Assembly (NCBI GenBank): GCA_020860885.1
Contig: JAJBTS010000415.1
Span: forward strand, 1-7,258
DNA: 7,258 bases
Direction: 5' to 3'
Origin: Bacteroidales bacterium
GTDB taxonomy: Bacteria > Bacteroidota > Bacteroidia > Bacteroidales > Azobacteroidaceae
Made by a program: the position numbers and the translations under genes. Positions 6,164-7,258 of the stretch are shown piece after piece (position 1 is the first letter of the stretch; every line of letters begins with the position of its first letter). The notes beneath the pieces are model-generated. The model did not search any database. It saw only the letters and a program-made list of their open reading frames with translations, and was not told the origin of the DNA.

Positions 6164-7099
6164 TTAATCTTCCTGTAAAAAAGTATCGTTTAGCAAATGA
6201 TCGGGTTGATAGTCGGCAGGTATAAGACTTTTTTCTTTCAACCACTGAATAACAGCATTTATATCCCGGGAAGTAGGTAAAGCCGCTTTCTGGTAACCAG
6301 GTAATAAAACCTTAGAAACCAAATGTTCAGGAACACCTAAATCCTTAATCAATACATCTGTATACTCATGCCGGGGGTGAGTATGAATATAATTTACAGC
6401 TTCGTTGTACGCCTGATAAAAAGACTTTAACAGGTCTTTCTTTTCATTTATCACAGACTGATGAAAAAACATACAGGTAACATTATAGCCTAATTCGTTG
6501 AGACTTACTACCGATTTCATCCCATCCTCCAAAGCGATCGAAATAAAAGGTTCGGGCAATCCTGTTGCATCTGTTTTATAATTACGAAGCATCTCCAGAC
6601 GAATCGGTATTTTATTTACTTCCTGACGGACAATATCATCCGGAGTTAATCCGGCACTATTCAACGCCATATCAATAACAAAATCTATAACCGTATTTTT
6701 AGAAGAAGCTACATTCTTACCTTTCAAACCGGCCATAGTATGTATCGTGGAATCGTGTGTCATTACATGAAAGACACCAAATTCCTTAGAAGTTATAACA
6801 GCATCTATACCATTGGCTCTTTGTATAATAGCTCCGGTCAGATCCGTAATGGTTCCATCTACCGTTTTAGTCTGGAAAGAAGCATCCCGGTCGTTCGCAG
6901 AATAAAACTTCTGAATAGTTACATTCACTCCGTAGTTCTCAAAATATCCGTTCCTTTGTGCGATGGCGTACGGCAACAGGTCTGTGGAAGACATAACACC
7001 GATGGTCAGTCCGTCTTGATCCGCTTTATTGTTACACGCCATAAAGAGAAAAATACCTATTATAAAGAAAACCATATACAATGAAAAACGTCTTACCAT
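6164..7099 (-). CDS. Solute-binding lipoprotein of a NitT/TauT-type ABC importer (SsuA/THI5-like)
   Basis: This is the ligand-capturing subunit, predicted to be lipid-anchored and facing the periplasm. The 311-residue precursor starts with basic MVRR, then a hydrophobic core (residues 5-21) and a lipobox-like FMAC with Cys22 as the lipidation site. Phe at -3 is less common than Leu. The residues after Cys22 (NNKADQD) do not form a strong acidic surface-export signal, so inner-membrane retention is likely. The mature part matches the NMT1/THI5-like and SsuA/TauA fold. LTIGVMSS at 31-38 is the first beta-strand and LPYAIAQRNGYFENYGV at 42-58 the typical first helix (ending in a GYF motif). GLPEPF at 180-185 corresponds to the family EPF motif near the domain hinge. 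It is the first gene of the operon, 3 bp ahead of the ATPase, with a promoter-like element just upstream. The ligand is unknown: no thiamine, sulfur or nitrate genes lie nearby. Confidence 0.9.
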   Translation of the reverse strand: MVRRFSLYMVFFIIGIFLFMACNNKADQDGLTIGVMSSTDLLPYAIAQRNGYFENYGVNVTIQKFYSANDRDASFQTKTVDGTITDLTGAIIQRANGIDAVITSKEFGVFHVMTHDSTIHTMAGLKGKNVASSKNTVIDFVIDMALNSAGLTPDDIVRQEVNKIPIRLEMLRNYKTDATGLPEPFISIALEDGMKSVVSLNELGYNVTCMFFHQSVINEKKDLLKSFYQAYNEAVNYIHTHPRHEYTDVLIKDLGVPEHLVSKVLLPGYQKAALPTSRDINAVIQWLKEKSLIPADYQPDHLLNDTFLQED

Positions 7100-7119
7100 A
7101 AGTTTTAAGAATTATTGTG

Positions 7120-7127
7120 CAAAGATA
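7120..7127 (-). promoter_or_regulatory. Candidate Bacteroides-type -7 promoter element
   Basis: On the minus strand this reads TATCTTTG, an exact match to the Bacteroidota -7 consensus TAnnTTTG. It ends about 20 bp before the ATG of the solute-binding lipoprotein, implying a short A/T-rich 5' leader. At the usual 19-21 bp upstream there is only A/T-rich sequence and no clear TTTG -33 box. The rest of the 7100-7258 gap is A/T-rich with nothing else I can call; no riboswitch-like structure is evident. Confidence 0.5.
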
Positions 7128-7258
7128 AAAATTTTGAATATTACCTTATTAATTTTATTTACCGAAGTGTGACAAAAAATAGTAAAGAGTTATTAGTTTC
7201 CTTATTACAGTTTTCGTTCCCAATTAATTTTTTTGTAAACTCTTTTTCTGTTTAATTG

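Noticed and set aside
7184..7245. 8-bp inverted repeat AAAGAGTT / AACTCTTT near the right end
   Set aside because: Short arms with a loop of about 46 nt in A/T-rich sequence; expected by chance and lacking terminator or operator context.

Overview
The window reads as a chromosomal segment of a Bacteroidota bacterium, most likely of the order Bacteroidales. Start codons are preceded by A/T-rich leaders rather than clear Shine-Dalgarno sequences. The leftward operon has a match to the Bacteroides -7 promoter consensus TAnnTTTG. The protein families (AspT/AspD, a DUF2400/TIGR02757 protein) also fit. The genus cannot be settled from this sequence alone.

Left half (14-3562, + strand): a compact amino-acid energy operon. 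A 55-codon ORF for a very acidic small protein ends 11 bp before aspT, the aspartate:alanine antiporter. 31 bp after aspT comes aspD, the PLP-dependent L-aspartate 4-decarboxylase. Together AspT and AspD import aspartate, decarboxylate it in the cytoplasm (consuming a proton) and export alanine. In other bacteria this pair is known to generate a proton-motive force and to buffer internal pH.

Centre (3561-3917): the convergent intergenic gap holds no gene but is highly structured. A degenerate tandem array with an exact 23-bp period (nine clear units, 3631-3837) is flanked by two blocks of 7-bp-periodic repeats in inverted orientation (CAGTnnn on the left, ACTGnnn on the right). The flanking blocks reach into the stop codons of both neighbouring genes. 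Some array units are inverted but keep the 23-bp phase, which creates a perfect 14-bp stem.

Right half (7099-3910, - strand): a tightly packed four-gene operon in transcription order: a lipoprotein solute-binding protein, an ABC ATPase, an ABC permease (a NitT/TauT/ThiY-type importer of unknown ligand) and a DUF2400 protein. Gaps between genes are only 3-4 bp. A promoter-like -7 element lies just upstream of the first gene. The 159 bp at the right end are otherwise non-coding and A/T-rich.

The genes belong to recognised families. The less ordinary material is the composite repeat element between the operons, the small acidic ORF in front of aspT, and the DUF2400 protein at the end of a transporter operon.
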